Of a DNA stretch of 64,000 nucleotides, positions 62,152-64,000 are shown one piece after another. The notes below the pieces were generated by a model. That model was not told where the DNA came from, searched no databases, and saw nothing but the letters and a program-made list of their open reading frames with translations. The stretch spans positions 47,821 through 111,820 of the forward strand of contig CALWZC010000011.1 in the NCBI GenBank assembly GCA_944385935.1, written 5' to 3'. The stretch is from an uncultured Anaerofilum sp. Lineage in GTDB: Bacteria; Bacillota; Clostridia; Oscillospirales; Ruminococcaceae. The stretch's first letter is position 1; each line of letters begins with the position of its first letter. The position numbers and the translations under genes were made by a program.

Positions 62152-63150
62152 ATGGCAGAGGCACTATCGCAAAGCCAGATTGATGAACTTCTTAACAAAA
62201 TGCGTTCAGGCGGCATAGAGGAAGTGGAAGAAGAAGAAGTAGAGACAAAAAGCAAAGAGAAGGAATATGACTTTGCTTCTCCAAAAAAATTCACAAAAGA
62301 CCAGTTAAAATCCTTAAACAGCTTGTATGAGAACTTTGCACGGGTTGCATCCTCTTATTTCACCAGTGTGATTCGAGATGTGTGTGAAATCAATGTAGTT
62401 CAGATTGAAGAGCAGAGATACTATGAGTATAGTAATGCTTTGCCAGATAATGCACTGGTGGCTATGATTAGTTTTAAGCCAGAGTCTCCTCAATATGATG
62501 AAACCATGCTTATGATGGACGTGGCAACATCTATGGGTTATTGTTTGGTAGATAGACTACTAGGTGGCACAAAAAAGGTGGAGCAGCCAAACCGAGATTA
62601 TACGGAAATAGAGTTGATGCTGCTTCAACATTCTATGACACAGATTACCCGGTACTTAAAAGAGGCTTGGTGTAACAACTTTGCAGTAGAAATGAAGATG
62701 CAAAGCATTGAAACTAACGGACGGTTGCTGCAAGCTTTTGCACCACAGGATACTGTGGTAATTGTAACATTTGAAATAAAATCTGAAACCTTGGATGCAA
62801 CAGCCAACGTTTGTATGCCGGCTGAAAATTTGGAAAAAATTATCAACAGCTTTAGCATTAAATATTCTAAAACTGTACGCCAGCACAACAAGGAAGAAGA
62901 AGAGCAAAAGCGGGCTGCTGTGTTGGAATACTTGAAGGATTCCGATGTAACTATGGAGGCGGTTTTGGATAGTTGCCAAATGGATTTGGGAAGTATTATG
63001 AGTCTGAAACCAAATGATGTGATTAGTTTGAACCGGAAAATTACCGAAAACATTACATTGATGGTGGAAGGCAATCCATGGTTTGAGGCAAAGTTCGGTA
63101 AAATGGGAACAAGAACAGCCGTTAAGGTTATTAATACTATTGAGAAGTAA
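62152..63150 (+). CDS. fliM: Flagellar motor switch protein FliM
   Basis: A 332-residue C-ring protein. The N-terminal CheY-P binding peptide LSQSQIDELLNKM (residues 4-16) is intact. The middle CheC-like domain starts after KKFTKDQLKSLNSLYENFAR, and the C-terminal SpoA-like domain ends the protein. It lies 54 bp after motB; no fliL lies between them. ATG at 62152 with AGGAGG. Confidence 0.96.
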   Translation: MAEALSQSQIDELLNKMRSGGIEEVEEEEVETKSKEKEYDFASPKKFTKDQLKSLNSLYENFARVASSYFTSVIRDVCEINVVQIEEQRYYEYSNALPDNALVAMISFKPESPQYDETMLMMDVATSMGYCLVDRLLGGTKKVEQPNRDYTEIELMLLQHSMTQITRYLKEAWCNNFAVEMKMQSIETNGRLLQAFAPQDTVVIVTFEIKSETLDATANVCMPAENLEKIINSFSIKYSKTVRQHNKEEEEQKRAAVLEYLKDSDVTMEAVLDSCQMDLGSIMSLKPNDVISLNRKITENITLMVEGNPWFEAKFGKMGTRTAVKVINTIEK

Positions 63151-63166
63151 GACGGAGGGACAGCTG

Positions 63167-64000
63167 GTGAGCACGGAACTAATACATTTGAGCAATGAGG
63201 AACTGGATACCATCGGAGAAGTAATGAATATCAGCATGGGCTCGGCTGCAACAGCCATTTCCACAATGTTGGATAGACCTGTAAATATTACAACTCCTCA
63301 GCTTCGGCAGGATAAACTTGCAAACGTGGACTGCTCGGAACTGGAACCGGCCATTATGGTCAAAATTAAATATGTAGAAGGCGTGGATGGAACTAATATT
63401 ATCCTTTTGCGCAGAAGAGATATGCAGATTATCTTAAATCTGCTTATGGGAAATGATGATATTTCTGGAACAGAAGATTTTGAGTTTGATGACATGAGCA
63501 TGAGTGCAGCCTGTGAGGTTATGAATCAGATGATGGGTGCTTCTGCCACAGCTCTTTCAGAAGTTCTAGGCTTCCCTATCAATATCTCCACTCCAGAAAG
63601 CATGTTGATTGACAACATCAATGATGCATATAAAAATTTTGGCGGAGAAAACAGCCTAGAAACAGAAGTAATTGCTATTTCTTTTGAGATGGATATTAGC
63701 AACATTCTGAACACAACATTTACTAGTTTCTGGCCCTTGGAGATGGCAAAGAAAATTGTAGATACTGTTACTCGTGGTGTTCATACAGAAGGTTCTGATG
63801 CAGCTCCATCTCAGCCTGCTCAGCAGGCTCCGGCTCCTCAGCAGCAAGTACCTCCCACAACTATGCAGCCAGACATGACTGCTCAGGCACCTGCTATGGG
63901 AGCACAACAACCAATGCAACCCCAGGCAATGCCTCAGCAGCAAATGCCTACCATGCAGCCAGACATGACTGCTCAGGCACCTGCTATGGGAGCACAGCAA
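63167..64000 (+). CDS. fliY: Flagellar motor switch phosphatase FliY (3' end outside window)
   Basis: The first 278 residues of a C-ring protein that also dephosphorylates CheY-P. Two CheC-type active-site helices are visible: GEVMNISMGSAATAIS (residues 17-32) and CEVMNQMMGASATALS, both with the E-x2-N pair. A linker rich in Pro, Gln, Ala and Met follows; it carries a tandem repeat, and the FliN domain would lie beyond the window. The GTG at 63167 follows GGAGGGA at 63154-63160 and has no better alternative. Confidence 0.93.
   Translation, partial: MSTELIHLSNEELDTIGEVMNISMGSAATAISTMLDRPVNITTPQLRQDKLANVDCSELEPAIMVKIKYVEGVDGTNIILLRRRDMQIILNLLMGNDDISGTEDFEFDDMSMSAACEVMNQMMGASATALSEVLGFPINISTPESMLIDNINDAYKNFGGENSLETEVIAISFEMDISNILNTTFTSFWPLEMAKKIVDTVTRGVHTEGSDAAPSQPAQQAPAPQQQVPPTTMQPDMTAQAPAMGAQQPMQPQAMPQQQMPTMQPDMTAQAPAMGAQQ
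63863..64000 (+). repeat. 90-bp-period tandem repeat in the fliY linker
   Basis: Two 48-bp copies (63863-63910 and 63953-64000) differ at one base and are 90 bp apart. Each encodes MQPDMTAQAPAMGAQQ. The second copy runs to the window edge, so more repeats may follow. Confidence 0.85.

Overview
The window is one contig of chromosomal DNA from an anaerobic, flagellated low-to-mid G+C Gram-positive bacterium, almost certainly a member of the Clostridia. The evidence is a hybrid-cluster protein with its ferredoxin partner, an iron-sulphur two-subunit L-serine dehydratase, hrcA-grpE-dnaK-dnaJ behind a perfect CIRCE operator, FliW/CsrA, DUF6470 and TIGR02530-type genes inside a flagellar cluster, and FliY of the CheC type. 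I cannot assign a genus from the sequence alone. No rRNA, tRNA, insertion sequence, prophage or CRISPR array was seen. Coding is dense and mostly on the + strand, and the gene direction does not switch anywhere, so no replication origin or terminus is implied.

Layout. 1-1.4 kb: a TetR repressor overlapping an ABC transporter ATPase, both on the - strand. 1.5-3.9 kb: ferredoxin-like protein plus hydroxylamine reductase (hcp) behind a palindromic activator site. 4.0-12.2 kb: a compact aromatic amino acid operon, pheA-aroB-aroC-aroE/K fusion-aroQ-aroF-aroA-tyrA. It holds all seven shikimate-pathway steps plus both branch enzymes towards Phe and Tyr. 12.3-17.3 kb: a mixed block with NdpA-like nucleoid protein, WYL regulator, MobA-like nucleotidyltransferase, DUF308 membrane protein and class II fructose-bisphosphate aldolase, then a 660-bp non-coding region carrying an ordered array of DnaA-box-like 9-mers. 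17.3-25.9 kb: a small membrane protein, RlmB-type rRNA methyltransferase, a 930-residue membrane protein that looks like a catalytically dead P-type ATPase, a MATE exporter with a leader hairpin, an aminotransferase and two HAD phosphatases. 26-31.8 kb: the heat-shock operon and an MTA/SAH nucleosidase. 31.8-36.2 kb: a membrane glycosyltransferase, sdaAB-sdaAA, and a ParA-like ATPase paired with a ComFB-like protein.

36.7-64 kb: a flagellar and chemotaxis region. The first part is the late-assembly and regulatory set: flgM, flgN, flgK, flgL, a DUF6470 gene, fliW, csrA, fliD, fliS. The second is the basal body and export set: flgB, flgC, cheW, mcp, fliE, fliF, fliG, fliH, fliI, fliJ, fliK, flgD, a TIGR02530 gene, flgE, flbD, motA, motB, fliM, fliY. 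One unrecognised gene lies against this direction between csrA and fliD. No fliL gene lies between motB and fliM. The window ends inside fliY.

The items most worth a second look are the inactive P-type-ATPase-like protein, the 12-bp-phased 9-mer array upstream of it, the ParA/ComFB pair beside the flagellar genes, three structured non-coding leaders (before the MATE gene, before fliF, and between flgE and flbD), and the palindrome placed exactly for class II activation of the hcp operon. No wholly new multi-gene defence or biosynthetic system was evident.
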